Assembly (NCBI GenBank): GCA_017410525.1 | Contig: JAFQQQ010000009.1 | Coordinates: 22,444-86,443 of the forward strand | From: Bacilli bacterium | GTDB lineage: Bacteria; Bacillota_I; Bacilli_A; RF39; UBA660 | DNA: 64,000 bases | Direction: 5' to 3' | Shown: positions 7,878-16,710 of the stretch, piece by piece | Numbering within the stretch: position 1 is the stretch's first letter | Layout: each line of letters starts with the position of its first letter | Notes under the pieces: generated by a model | What the model saw: only the letters and a program-made list of their open reading frames with translations | What the model was told of the DNA's origin: nothing | Database searches by the model: none | Translations under genes and position numbers: made by a program

Positions 7878-9860
7878 TTAATCTAAATTTACTGAACTAT
7901 TAAGTAAAGTTATTAAATTAGAATAATTGTTAATATTGCCTGATTCCAGCAATTCATTTGAATCTTCTTTAGCTTTAAGTAATATATTAAAATCTGTTTT
8001 AAAATCAGCAAGTCTAAAGTTCATATCTCCACTTTGTCTTACTCCAAACAAATCTCCACTACCTCTAAGTTTAAAGTCCTCTTCACTAATCTTAAAACCA
8101 TCTATAGTTTGTGTCATTATATTAAGCCTTTCTGCTTCTCTATCACTTATAAGCACACAATAACTTTGTAAATCATTTCTGCCTACTCTGCCTCTTAATT
8201 GGTGTAATTGAGATAGCCCAAATCTATATGCATCAAATATAACTATCATAGTAGCATTCTTAACATCTACCCCCACTTCTATAACAGTTGTACTAATCAG
8301 TATAGAAATATCTCCCTTTTTAAAATTTTCCATTACTTTATCTTTTTCAGTCTTTTCCATCTTACCATGCATTACACCTATTTTACACACTTTACCAAAA
8401 GCACTTGTCATTTTTTCTTCTAGTTTATTTACATTCTCCAAATCTATTTTATCAGACTCTTCTATTAAAGGCGCTATTACATATATTTGATGTTTTTCTT
8501 TTATTTCTTTATACATTAACTCTAGTACATCTTTTATATTATTATTACTTTTTAAACTAGTAATAATCTCTTTTCTACCGCTTGGCATTGTCTTAATACT
8601 AGACACATCCATATCTCCATAAATAGTTAAAGCATAAGTTCTAGGTATAGGTGTTGCACTTAAATAAAGTATATCGGGAGTTATTCCTTTATTCTTTAAA
8701 TTACTTCTTTGATTTACACCAAAACGGTGTTGCTCATCTGTTATAACTAAACCTAAATTATTATAGTTTACATCCTCACTTATTAAAGCATGAGTACCTA
8801 TAATTATATCTATTTCTTTATTCTCTAACTTTTTATAAATAGTTTTCTTTTCGCTAACTTTTAAATTGCCTGTAAGTAGTTCTATATTTATATCACAATC
8901 CTTAAATATGCTTTTTAAGTTTAACAAGTGTTGATTGGCAAGTACTTCTGTAGGTGCCATAAGTGCTCCTTGATATCCACTTAAATAGTTAATATATAAA
9001 GCAATGATTGCTACTATAGTTTTCCCACTTCCTACATCACCTTGTACTAATCTATTCATCCTATTAGCACTATTTAAGTCTTCATATATCTTATCTACAG
9101 CGTTCATTTGGTCTGTAGTTAATTTAAACGGTAATTTATTTATAAATTCCATTACTAAAGATTTATCTACATGTCTTTTTAATCCTATTTTATTCTTCTT
9201 ATTCTTTTTTAAACTATTCATCTTTAACATAAATAAAAATAATTCTTCATATTTTAAATATGCTTTAGCTTTTTTTAAATCTAATTCATTTTTAGGATTA
9301 TGAATATTTATTACTGCATCTTCTTTTTCAATTAACTTATATTTTTCTTTTAAATATTCAGGTACATACTCTTGTACTTGATAATCATCAATACTATTTA
9401 TATATCCCCTTATTTGATTACTACTAATCCCACCTATTTGGTGATATATAGGTTCAATTACAGGAATATCAGGTAATTTACTAAATCTAATATCAGAGGC
9501 TACTATAGTATTATGAGTTTTATCAAACTTACCAATTAAAGTTAAAGTAACTCCTGGATTTATTTTGCTTTTTAAAAATCCCCTATTAAATATAACTACA
9601 TTCATTAAATAATTACCGGTATTAAATTTAAATGACATTTTATTCATCTTTTTATTAAAGAAAAATAAACTAGGTTTACTTTCTACTATACCATCTATAA
9701 TTATTTTATCATCTTGAAATAATTCTTCTATATTACTTCTTTTTATTACATCATATCTAAAAGGATAATAACTAATTAAATCTTTTGTAGTCATTATCCC
9801 ATTATTCTTTAATATATTTTCTGTTTTAGGACCTATTCCTTTTAAAGTTCCTATATCCAT
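7878..9860 (-). CDS. recG: ATP-dependent DNA helicase RecG
   Basis: RecG reverses stalled replication forks and moves Holliday junctions. The 660-residue product has the full family layout: an N-terminal wedge/OB domain beginning GTLKGIGPKTENILK, then helicase domain 1 with the Walker A motif GDVGSGKT and DEQHRFG, and domain 2 with STTVIEVGVDVKNATMIVI and QLHQLRGRVGR. Length is close to that of Bacillus RecG (about 680). AGGTGATTTT precedes the ATG. Nine bases separate it from the upstream COG2426 membrane-protein gene, so the two probably share a transcript. Confidence 0.97.
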   Translation of the reverse strand: MDIGTLKGIGPKTENILKNNGIMTTKDLISYYPFRYDVIKRSNIEELFQDDKIIIDGIVESKPSLFFFNKKMNKMSFKFNTGNYLMNVVIFNRGFLKSKINPGVTLTLIGKFDKTHNTIVASDIRFSKLPDIPVIEPIYHQIGGISSNQIRGYINSIDDYQVQEYVPEYLKEKYKLIEKEDAVINIHNPKNELDLKKAKAYLKYEELFLFMLKMNSLKKNKKNKIGLKRHVDKSLVMEFINKLPFKLTTDQMNAVDKIYEDLNSANRMNRLVQGDVGSGKTIVAIIALYINYLSGYQGALMAPTEVLANQHLLNLKSIFKDCDINIELLTGNLKVSEKKTIYKKLENKEIDIIIGTHALISEDVNYNNLGLVITDEQHRFGVNQRSNLKNKGITPDILYLSATPIPRTYALTIYGDMDVSSIKTMPSGRKEIITSLKSNNNIKDVLELMYKEIKEKHQIYVIAPLIEESDKIDLENVNKLEEKMTSAFGKVCKIGVMHGKMEKTEKDKVMENFKKGDISILISTTVIEVGVDVKNATMIVIFDAYRFGLSQLHQLRGRVGRNDLQSYCVLISDREAERLNIMTQTIDGFKISEEDFKLRGSGDLFGVRQSGDMNFRLADFKTDFNILLKAKEDSNELLESGNINNYSNLITLLNSSVNLD

Positions 9861-9868
9861 AAAATCAC

Positions 9869-10387
9869 CTATATTATATTAGATAAAATACCAAATGATA
9901 TTAACATCATTATTACGGATGCGATAAATACACCTAGTAATGCGGCAAGAAATGATTTTTTCTTATCCATTTCAAGTACAGCAGCTATTAAGCATCCTGT
10001 CCAAGCACCCGTTCCAGGTAAAGGTATACCTACAAAAAGCACTAATCCCCAATAACCATATTTTTCTATTTGGCCTTTATGTTTATCTATTTTTTTGTCT
10101 AACCATTTAGCTATACCATTAATTTTATTGCTTTTATTATTTCTCATAGAGTTTAATATTTTATTTATTAACCATAGTATAAATGGGATCGGTAATATGT
10201 TTCCTATCATACAAATTAAATAACTAATCCAAGGATTCATACCAAATAATGAAGCAGCAATCAAACCACCTCTAAGTTCTAGTATAGGACACATTGATAT
10301 TATAAATACTATTATTTCTTTCATAAAAGGTACTGCAATAAAGCTACCTAAACTTTCTACTATAAAATTAACTATTTTCTCTGACAT
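9869..10387 (-). CDS. COG2426 small multidrug-export family membrane protein
   Basis: A 172-residue integral membrane protein with the hallmarks of the COG2426 'small multi-drug export' family: CPILELRGGLIAASLFG in the first helices, a central cytoplasmic basic loop, and GIPLPGTGAWTGCLIA followed by helices to the end. The family is related in layout to DedA/SNARE-associated proteins; its true substrate is not known and the drug-export label is historical. I start at the ATG at 10387, which has GGAGTG seven to eight bases upstream; an in-frame start at 10414 has no such site. Probably co-transcribed with recG. Confidence 0.82.
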   Translation of the reverse strand: MSEKIVNFIVESLGSFIAVPFMKEIIVFIISMCPILELRGGLIAASLFGMNPWISYLICMIGNILPIPFILWLINKILNSMRNNKSNKINGIAKWLDKKIDKHKGQIEKYGYWGLVLFVGIPLPGTGAWTGCLIAAVLEMDKKKSFLAALLGVFIASVIMMLISFGILSNII

Positions 10388-10470
10388 AGTATCACTCCTA
10401 TATAAGTATATCATATTTTATACTAAATTTATAATAATCTAAACTTTTTTTATTTTTTTAAGAAAAAGTG

Positions 10471-10499
10471 TTGACAAAAGAACTTTTTTGGATTAGTAT
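10471..10499 (+). promoter_or_regulatory. Promoter of the plus-strand small RNA
   Basis: TTGACA (10471-10476), 17-nt spacer, TAGTAT (10494-10499), directly upstream of the stem-loop-rich unit at 10505. Confidence 0.7.
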
Positions 10500-10504
10500 A
10501 TTAA

Positions 10505-10601
10505 GTACCAATTCGGAATTAGGCGAATTGGTGCTAGTATCACACTAGCCAACCCCTTTTTATTCTTTTATAGAAACTGCTCAGGGGGCAGTTTCTTTTT
10601 G
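10505..10601 (+). ncRNA. Candidate small RNA, about 95 nt, between COG2426 gene and hemW
   Basis: The only plus-strand unit in this part of the window. Hairpin 1 pairs ACCAATTCG with CGAATTGGT (9 bp, 10507-10532). Hairpin 2 pairs GCTAGT with ACTAGC (10533-10549). A single-stranded stretch CAACCCCTTTTTATT follows, then the terminator GAAACTGC-TCAGGGG-GCAGTTTC with TTTTT (10573-10600). No ORF fits. The CCCC stretch resembles an anti-Shine-Dalgarno region. Its terminator loop TCAGGGG is complementary to the CCCCTGA of the small RNA at 7748-7838. Both ends are flanked by minus-strand genes, so it is not a leader of a coding gene. Confidence 0.72.
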
Positions 10602-10615
10602 TTAATAAAAAAGAG

Positions 10616-11716
10616 TTAATCAATAAACTCTACTAATATATCATTAGAAACATATATGTAATCTTTGTTTATATATATGTTTTTTTCATCTTCTAATAAT
10701 TTATTTTCTTTTATTAGTTTATTAACTATATCCATTTCTTTTATATCTTTATTATATTTATTTTTAAATATTTCTTTATTTATACCTTTAATCTTTCTAA
10801 GACCTAATATGAACTCATTTTCTATTGTTTCATTTAAATCAAGTTTATGTGATTCTTTTATGTATTCACCATTTAAATATTTATTTATGTTTCTAGTATT
10901 ATCATATCTAATATTATCTATATAACCTGAAGCACCTAATCCGAACCCATAATAGTTATCATTATTCCAATAAGTTAGGTTGTGTCTTGATTCATAACCA
11001 AGTGCACTAAAGTTACTTATTTCATAATGATTATATCCATTATCTTTTAACTTATTACAAATATGTTTATACATTTCATAATCTAAATTATCATCGATAT
11101 TTTTTATATTGTCAATATATAGTTTAGTATTAGGTTCTATTATTAAAGAATATGTGGATATATGAGTTATATTTAATTTTAAAAACTCTTCTATATCACT
11201 ATTTAATTCATCTAAGGTTTGGTTAGGTAAACCATATATTAAATCAATATTTATATTTTTAAATCCTATTTCTTTACAAACATTTATTTTATCTACTATT
11301 TCTTCTTTAGTATGTTTTCTATTTAAAAAATTTAAATATTTCTCATTAAAAGTTTGAATACCTATGCTCAACCTATTAACACCATTTTCATAAAGTAATT
11401 TTAATTTATTTTTAGTAATATTCTCTATATTACATTCAAATGCAAATTCACACTCTTTATTTTTATTTAATATTTTTATTATATTAAATAATTTAGTTAA
11501 TTGGTTTACATTTAAACAACTAGGAGTACCTCCGCCAATATAAATAGTATTTAATATCTCATTTTTATATTTACTCTTTATTTCTTTTTCTAATGAATCT
11601 AAATATTTATCTATCCACTCATCATTCTTTAAAAATTTACAGAAATCACAATAACTACAAATAGTATCACAAAAAGGGATATGGATATAAACACTTTTAT
11701 TTTGTGAACTTACCAT
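10616..11716 (-). CDS. hemW: HemW-like radical SAM protein
   Basis: A HemN/HemW-family radical SAM protein of about 366 residues. The N-terminus has the [4Fe-4S] ligating sequence FCDTICSYCDFC (CxxxCxxC), then IYIGGGTPSCL for SAM binding, and later LSIGIQTFNEKYLNFLNRKH and the DLIYGLPNQT segment. HemW is a haem chaperone; older annotation as oxygen-independent coproporphyrinogen oxidase is usually wrong for this subfamily. I start at the ATG at 11716 because AAAGGG lies six bases before it and the resulting protein begins close to the conserved VYIHIPFC. The start overlaps the end of the SpoIIID-like gene by 20 bases, suggesting translational coupling in a lepA-spoIIID-hemW operon. Confidence 0.92.
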   Translation of the reverse strand: MVSSQNKSVYIHIPFCDTICSYCDFCKFLKNDEWIDKYLDSLEKEIKSKYKNEILNTIYIGGGTPSCLNVNQLTKLFNIIKILNKNKECEFAFECNIENITKNKLKLLYENGVNRLSIGIQTFNEKYLNFLNRKHTKEEIVDKINVCKEIGFKNINIDLIYGLPNQTLDELNSDIEEFLKLNITHISTYSLIIEPNTKLYIDNIKNIDDNLDYEMYKHICNKLKDNGYNHYEISNFSALGYESRHNLTYWNNDNYYGFGLGASGYIDNIRYDNTRNINKYLNGEYIKESHKLDLNETIENEFILGLRKIKGINKEIFKNKYNKDIKEMDIVNKLIKENKLLEDEKNIYINKDYIYVSNDILVEFID

Positions 11717-12179
11717 TTTCATCCCTTTTTTGTCCTTCAACGGTCATATTACTACCTAAGATTAAGTTTTCTCTGCTATTTATTTCTTGTATCTCTTTAA
11801 TATCATTATATAAAGATTCGGATATTCTAAGTAATCTAGTTTCTAAATCTTCATTTATAGCATTTATGGTTACACCCATGGAACTAGCAATTTCTTCTGC
11901 TGTAAAACCTTCCTTAATTAATTCTGCTGCTTTAAGAACTCTTTGCTTTACTATTTCATCTGTTATTGTTTTAGGTTTGTTAGAATTTAACACGTTTTGA
12001 ACTTTTAAGTACTTTTCAGAATCTATTCTAGGTAATAACTCATTCATTAATGTAGATACTGTGGCATTACTTATTTTAAAGTGTTCTGCAGTTTTTCTTG
12101 TAGATGAACTATTATCTATAATATAATTAGCTATTTCCTTAGTAATTTCTATTCTCTCTTCATCTGTAAACTTTGCCAT
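11697..12179 (-). CDS. Tandem SpoIIID-like HTH regulator
   Basis: A 160-residue predicted DNA-binding protein. Residues 8-66 resemble the sporulation regulator SpoIIID: EITKEIANYIIDNSSSTRKT, AEHFKISNATVSTLMNELLP and an IDSEKYLKVQNVL tail. Residues 76-130 appear to repeat the same plan: KQRVLKAAELIKEGFTAEEI, ASSMGVTINAINEDLETRLL. SpoIIID itself is about 93 residues with one helix-turn-helix, so this looks like a duplication. The ATG overlaps the lepA stop as TAATG and uses GGAGG at the lepA end, so translation should be coupled to lepA. Whether the organism sporulates cannot be told from this window. Confidence 0.68.
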   Translation of the reverse strand: MAKFTDEERIEITKEIANYIIDNSSSTRKTAEHFKISNATVSTLMNELLPRIDSEKYLKVQNVLNSNKPKTITDEIVKQRVLKAAELIKEGFTAEEIASSMGVTINAINEDLETRLLRISESLYNDIKEIQEINSRENLILGSNMTVEGQKRDENGKFTK

Positions 12180-13978
12180 TAGTCTTCCTCCATAGAAAGT
12201 ACAGCTAAGAATGCTTCTTGAGGTACTTCTACACTACCTACCATCTTCATTCTCTTTTTACCTTCTTTTTGTTTTTCCAATAATTTTCTTTTTCTAGATA
12301 CGTCTCCACCATAACATTTAGCAAGTACATTCTTTCTAACGGCTTTAATATCACTTCTAGCAATTGCTTTAGTACCTATAACAGCTTGAATAGGTATTTC
12401 AAATTGTTGACGTGGTATTAACTTTCTTAGGTTTTCAACAATTGCTTTTCCTCTATTATAAGCAAAATCTTTATGTACTATTAAACTTAAAGCATCTACT
12501 ATATCCCCGTTTAATAAAATATCCATTTTAACTAAATTACTTGGTTTATATCCTATTATTTCATAGTCAAAAGAAGCATAACCTTTAGTATAACTTTTTA
12601 ATTTATCAAAGAAATCATATACTATTTCTGATAAAGGTATTTCATAATGTATATTTACACGTGTTGTATCTATATATTCCATAGATACATAATTACCCCT
12701 TTTATTTTGACACAATTCCATTATAGGGCCTATATATTCACTAGGTACAAATACATTAGTTTTTATATATGGTTCTTTTATTTCTTTAATTTTTTGTCTT
12801 TCAGGCATTTTAGCAGGACTATCTACATAAACTATACTTTTATCAGTCATTTCTACTTCATAAATAACTGAAGGTGATGTAGCAATTAAATCTATACCAA
12901 ATTCTCTTTCTATTCTTTCTTCTATTATTTCCATATGAAGAAGACCTAAAAATCCACATCTAAATCCAAAACCTAAAGCTTGAGATGTTTCAGGTTCAAA
13001 CTCTAACGAAGCATCATTTAGTTTTAATTTTTCTAGGGCTTCTCTAAGATCTGGAAATTTATTTGATTCTATTGGATATAGTCCACAGAATACCATAGGC
13101 TTCATTGGTTTGTATCCTGGAAGTGGTTCTGAACTTGCATCTTTTTCTAAAGTAATTGTATCTCCTACTTTAACATCTTCTATTTTCTTTATACTAGCAC
13201 ATAAATAACCTACTTCTCCAGTAGTTAATTCATTCTTTCTTGTTATATGAGGGGTATTAACACCAAGTTCAACTACATCATAGATATTATTGGTAGCAAA
13301 CATCTTTATTTTATCTCCCACTTTAACACTTCCATTAACTACTCTTATTAAAGTAACTATTCCTCTATAAGAATCAAAATAACTATCGAAGATTAAAGCT
13401 TGTAATTTATCTTCCCTTCTACCTGTTGGGGCAGGAACTCTTTCTATTACTGCTTCTATTAGTTCTTTTATTCCTATACCATTTTTAGCACTACAAAGAA
13501 TTATTTCATCATCATTAAATCCTAAAGTTTCCTTTAATTCTTTTTTTACCTTGTCAATATCCGCATTAGGTAAATCTATTTTATTTATAACAGGAATAAT
13601 TGTCAAATCATTTTCCATAGCAAGATAAAGGTTAGCGAGTGTTTGAGCTTCTATACCTTGAGCAGCATCTACTACTAAGATTGCCCCTTCACACGCAGCT
13701 AAACTTCTAGATACTTCATAAGTGAAGTCTACGTGACCAGGAGTATCTATTAAATGAAGTGTATAATCTTCTCCTTTATAATTGTATTTTAACTGCACTG
13801 TATTTAATTTAATTGTTATTCCTCTTTCTCTTTCAATATCCATACTATCTAAGAGTTGAGCTTGTTTTTCTCTTTCTGTAATCGCACCAGTTATATCAAG
13901 TAATCTGTCAGCAAGTGTACTTTTACCATGATCTATATGAGCAATTATAGAAAAGTTTCTAATATTTTCCTGTTTCAT
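12179..13978 (-). CDS. lepA: Elongation factor 4 (LepA)
   Basis: EF4 back-translocates stalled ribosomes. The 599-residue product has the GTPase motifs [23 protein letters not shown] and [11 protein letters not shown], domains II and III, and the unique C-terminal domain ending [14 protein letters not shown]. The start at 13978 has AGGTG six bases upstream; the in-frame GTG nine bases earlier overlaps that site. Length equals the usual 600 residues. It is first in a probable operon with the SpoIIID-like gene and hemW. Confidence 0.97.
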   Translation of the reverse strand: MKQENIRNFSIIAHIDHGKSTLADRLLDITGAITEREKQAQLLDSMDIERERGITIKLNTVQLKYNYKGEDYTLHLIDTPGHVDFTYEVSRSLAACEGAILVVDAAQGIEAQTLANLYLAMENDLTIIPVINKIDLPNADIDKVKKELKETLGFNDDEIILCSAKNGIGIKELIEAVIERVPAPTGRREDKLQALIFDSYFDSYRGIVTLIRVVNGSVKVGDKIKMFATNNIYDVVELGVNTPHITRKNELTTGEVGYLCASIKKIEDVKVGDTITLEKDASSEPLPGYKPMKPMVFCGLYPIESNKFPDLREALEKLKLNDASLEFEPETSQALGFGFRCGFLGLLHMEIIEERIEREFGIDLIATSPSVIYEVEMTDKSIVYVDSPAKMPERQKIKEIKEPYIKTNVFVPSEYIGPIMELCQNKRGNYVSMEYIDTTRVNIHYEIPLSEIVYDFFDKLKSYTKGYASFDYEIIGYKPSNLVKMDILLNGDIVDALSLIVHKDFAYNRGKAIVENLRKLIPRQQFEIPIQAVIGTKAIARSDIKAVRKNVLAKCYGGDVSRKRKLLEKQKEGKKRMKMVGSVEVPQEAFLAVLSMEED

Positions 13979-14003
13979 TTCTTTCACCTAGTTATTATTA
14001 TAT

Positions 14004-14033
14004 CAAAAAAACATATTATTTTAAATATGTTTT
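14004..14033 (-). terminator. Intrinsic terminator of cca
   Basis: AACATATT pairs with AATATGTT around an AT loop, followed by a run of at least six T on the minus strand. It overlaps the end of cca. Confidence 0.75.
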
Positions 14034-15121
14034 TAATAGTTTTCACTTATATATTTTTTTAATATATCCTTTTTATTTTCAAGTAATTTATTAACTAATT
14101 TATATTCTAAATCATCAAATATTTTTCTTAAAAACTTACCAGGTTTTCTATTTAATAATTCACATATCTCTTTTGCTTCTATCTTTATGTCTGTTTTATT
14201 ATGTATATATAAACTATTATACCTTTCATTAACTATCTTTTTATCTACTCCTTTTATCTCACTAACTATTGTAGAAATATATAATCCATAGTTATATAAG
14301 TTATTATAATTAAGTAAATCTTTAGACATTAATTCATTTATTTTTATTATTGATTCTTTCTCAGCATTATTAAATGTATATTTATTAAGTACATCAAGCT
14401 GAGCCCATATACCTATCAAATAAGTAGTAGTTACTAAAATATCTAAATTAGATAATTCTAGATCTTCTTCTAACTCTAACTCTTTTATTAACTTTATACC
14501 TTTATCTCTATTTGGACTAGAAAATATTTTATCTAATTCTTCTTTCTTTCTATAATAAGATAGATTTTTTAATAGACATTTATGTTTTTTTATAGCTTTT
14601 TTTAATTCTTCATCTAAATCAAAATCTAATACAGTAGCAAACCTAATAGCTCTTAGTATTCTAAGAGAATCTTCATATATTTTTAAATCTGCATTACCTA
14701 CTGTTCTTATTAGTTTTTGATCTATATCATCTTTACCGTTCAATAAATCTATTATTATACCTTCACTATCTATACACATAGTATTCATAGTAAAGTCTCT
14801 TCTTTTTAAATCATCTAATAAATTATCTACATACTCTATTTCTATAGGTTTTCTATTATTTAAATATTTAATATCTTTTCTAAATGTAGTTATTTCAAAT
14901 CTATTGCCATGACTAATTAGAGTTACTGAACCATATTGTTCTGCAGGAAGTATAGAATCTCCAAAAATCTCTTTTAATTCTTTAGGGGTTGCATTTGTAC
15001 ATATATCGTAATCAATACTAACTCTATCTATATATAAGTCCCTAGGATATCCACCTACAAGATACGCTAAAAAACCATTATCATTTATTTTTTTAAGTAT
15101 GCCTAAAGCAACTTCATTCAT
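14033..15121 (-). CDS. cca: CCA-adding tRNA nucleotidyltransferase
   Basis: This class II nucleotidyltransferase adds or repairs the 3' CCA end of tRNAs. The 362-residue protein starts with YLVGGYPRDLYIDR and SIDYDICTNATPKELKE, giving the GG/R-D and DxD metal-binding motifs, then DDLLDDLKRRDFTMNTM and RTVGNADLKIYEDSLRILRAIRF, all typical of the family. The C-terminal part is shorter and more divergent than in E. coli, as in Gram-positive CCA enzymes. AGGTGATAGA precedes the ATG. It ends in a strong terminator and is a monocistronic unit as far as can be seen. Confidence 0.93.
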   Translation of the reverse strand: MNEVALGILKKINDNGFLAYLVGGYPRDLYIDRVSIDYDICTNATPKELKEIFGDSILPAEQYGSVTLISHGNRFEITTFRKDIKYLNNRKPIEIEYVDNLLDDLKRRDFTMNTMCIDSEGIIIDLLNGKDDIDQKLIRTVGNADLKIYEDSLRILRAIRFATVLDFDLDEELKKAIKKHKCLLKNLSYYRKKEELDKIFSSPNRDKGIKLIKELELEEDLELSNLDILVTTTYLIGIWAQLDVLNKYTFNNAEKESIIKINELMSKDLLNYNNLYNYGLYISTIVSEIKGVDKKIVNERYNSLYIHNKTDIKIEAKEICELLNRKPGKFLRKIFDDLEYKLVNKLLENKKDILKKYISENY

Positions 15122-15164
15122 TCTATCACCTACTATAATTATATCAAATATTTGAAATTAGATA

Positions 15165-15190
15165 AAGAAAAAAAGCATTAGTTTAATGCT
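15165..15190 (-). terminator. Intrinsic terminator of the HU gene
   Basis: AGCATTA and TAATGCT pair around a short loop, followed by TTTTTTTC on the minus strand; the stem overlaps the HU stop codon. Confidence 0.75.
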
Positions 15191-15450
15191 TCTTTTAATT
15201 TAGATCCAGCTTTTCCTTTAACTGCCACTCTTGCAGGTATTTTAACTGTTTCACCAGTTCTTGGATTACGTCCTTCTTTAGCAGCTTTCTTTTCTGCAGT
15301 GAAAGTAAAGAATCCTGTTAAAGTTACTTTTCCTTCTTTTTTTAATCCAGCTGTTACTCCACCCATGAAAGCATCAAGAGCACGAGTAGCATCTGCTTTT
15401 GTTAATCCAGCTTCTTCAGCTATAAAATTTACTAAATCTGTTTTAGTCAT
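15178..15450 (-). CDS. hup: DNA-binding protein HU
   Basis: A 90-residue HU/IHF-family nucleoid protein with the expected MTKTDLVNFIAEEAG start, the KVTLTGFFTF strand and the DNA-intercalating arm GRNPRTGETVKIPA. HU is the most abundant DNA-bending protein in Firmicutes. GGGAGGTAG lies before the ATG. A strong promoter (15499-15527) fits its expected high expression, and it ends in its own terminator. Confidence 0.97.
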   Translation of the reverse strand: MTKTDLVNFIAEEAGLTKADATRALDAFMGGVTAGLKKEGKVTLTGFFTFTAEKKAAKEGRNPRTGETVKIPARVAVKGKAGSKLKEALN

Positions 15451-15498
15451 TTCGACTACCTCCCTATCTAATTAATAAGCTATCTTGCTTACAATTTA

Positions 15499-15527
15499 AT
15501 ATTACCATATCTAGTGGAGGTTTGCAA
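15499..15527 (-). promoter_or_regulatory. Promoter of the HU gene
   Basis: TTGCAA (15527-15522), 17-nt spacer and TAATAT (15504-15499) on the minus strand, with TG one base upstream of the -10 (extended -10 type). The leader is about 45 nt. Confidence 0.72.
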
Positions 15528-15575
15528 CAATTTTTGGTAAAAAAGTGTAAATTTTGCTTGTTTTTCAAAGAAAAA

Positions 15576-16703
15576 CTATTTATTTTTCTTTAAATAGTTC
15601 TCTATTTCTTTAAATTCTGCTGTTTTTAAATCAGTTGAACCTAATTCTTCAAATAATTTCTTTTGTTTTTTATCTATTTTATTTGGAATTACTACATTTA
15701 TTATTACATACATATTACCTTTAGAACCACTATGTAGATCTTCTACACCTTTTCCTTTAAGTCTATGTTTATCTCCTGTATTAGCTCCTGGTTCAATAGT
15801 TAATTTAACATTTCCATATAATGTAGGTATTTCTTTTTTACAACCTAACACTGCTTCTGTAATAGTTAATGGAAGTTCTAAATAAATATCATTTCCATCT
15901 CTTTCAAATAATGGATGTTCTTTAACTCTAAACTCTAAATATAAATCTCCATTTTCTCCACCATTAGTTCCACTATCACCTTTTCCAGCAAGTCTTAAAC
16001 GATTTCCAGTATCAACACCAGCAGGTATTTTTACTTCTAAATCTTTATTCTTTCTAACACTTCCAGTACCTCTACAATGTGAACAAGTAGATTCATAAGT
16101 TTTTCCTTTACCTTTACAATCTGGACAAGTTGTACGGGTTGCGAAAGCGCCAAAAAGAGTATTTTGTTGCATAGTGACCATTCCACTACCATGGCAAGTT
16201 GAACAGGTTTTTTCTCCCTTACCACCTTTACCACGACATTCATCACATTCATCATAGAAATCAATATTTATTTCTTTTTTACATCCAAACACAGCTTCAT
16301 CAAAAGTTAAATCTACTCTCATTAATCTATCAGAACCACGGCGCGCCCTAGTAGTTTGTCTACCTCCGCCAAATCCTCCAAAGTTAGAAAATCCACCGCC
16401 AAAAGATCCACCGAATAGTTCACTAAATATATCACTGAAATCAAAATCAGAAAAATCAAATCCAGCTCCACCATTCATTTGATCGAATGCTGCATGACCA
16501 AATTGATCATATTGTTTTCTCTTTTGTTCATCACTTAAAACTGCATAAGCTTCTTGAGCTTCCTTAAACTTTTCTGCAGCATCTGGTTCTTTAGATACAT
16601 CTGGGTGATATTTCTTAGCTAATTTTCTAAAAGCACTTTTAATTTCTTTTTCAGAAGCACCTTTAGGTACCCCCAGCACCTCATAATAATCTCTTTTATT
16701 CAT
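15576..16703 (-). CDS. dnaJ: Chaperone protein DnaJ
   Basis: DnaJ stimulates DnaK's ATPase and delivers unfolded clients. The 375-residue product has the J domain ([28 protein letters not shown] with the HPD triad), a Gly/Phe-rich linker around residues 75-115, four CxxCxGxG zinc repeats ([32 protein letters not shown]) and the C-terminal substrate domain with [18 protein letters not shown] precedes the ATG. It is last in the hrcA heat-shock cluster, 7 nt after pepF. Confidence 0.97.
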   Translation of the reverse strand: MNKRDYYEVLGVPKGASEKEIKSAFRKLAKKYHPDVSKEPDAAEKFKEAQEAYAVLSDEQKRKQYDQFGHAAFDQMNGGAGFDFSDFDFSDIFSELFGGSFGGGFSNFGGFGGGRQTTRARRGSDRLMRVDLTFDEAVFGCKKEINIDFYDECDECRGKGGKGEKTCSTCHGSGMVTMQQNTLFGAFATRTTCPDCKGKGKTYESTCSHCRGTGSVRKNKDLEVKIPAGVDTGNRLRLAGKGDSGTNGGENGDLYLEFRVKEHPLFERDGNDIYLELPLTITEAVLGCKKEIPTLYGNVKLTIEPGANTGDKHRLKGKGVEDLHSGSKGNMYVIINVVIPNKIDKKQKKLFEELGSTDLKTAEFKEIENYLKKNK

Positions 16704-16710
16704 ACTTCAC

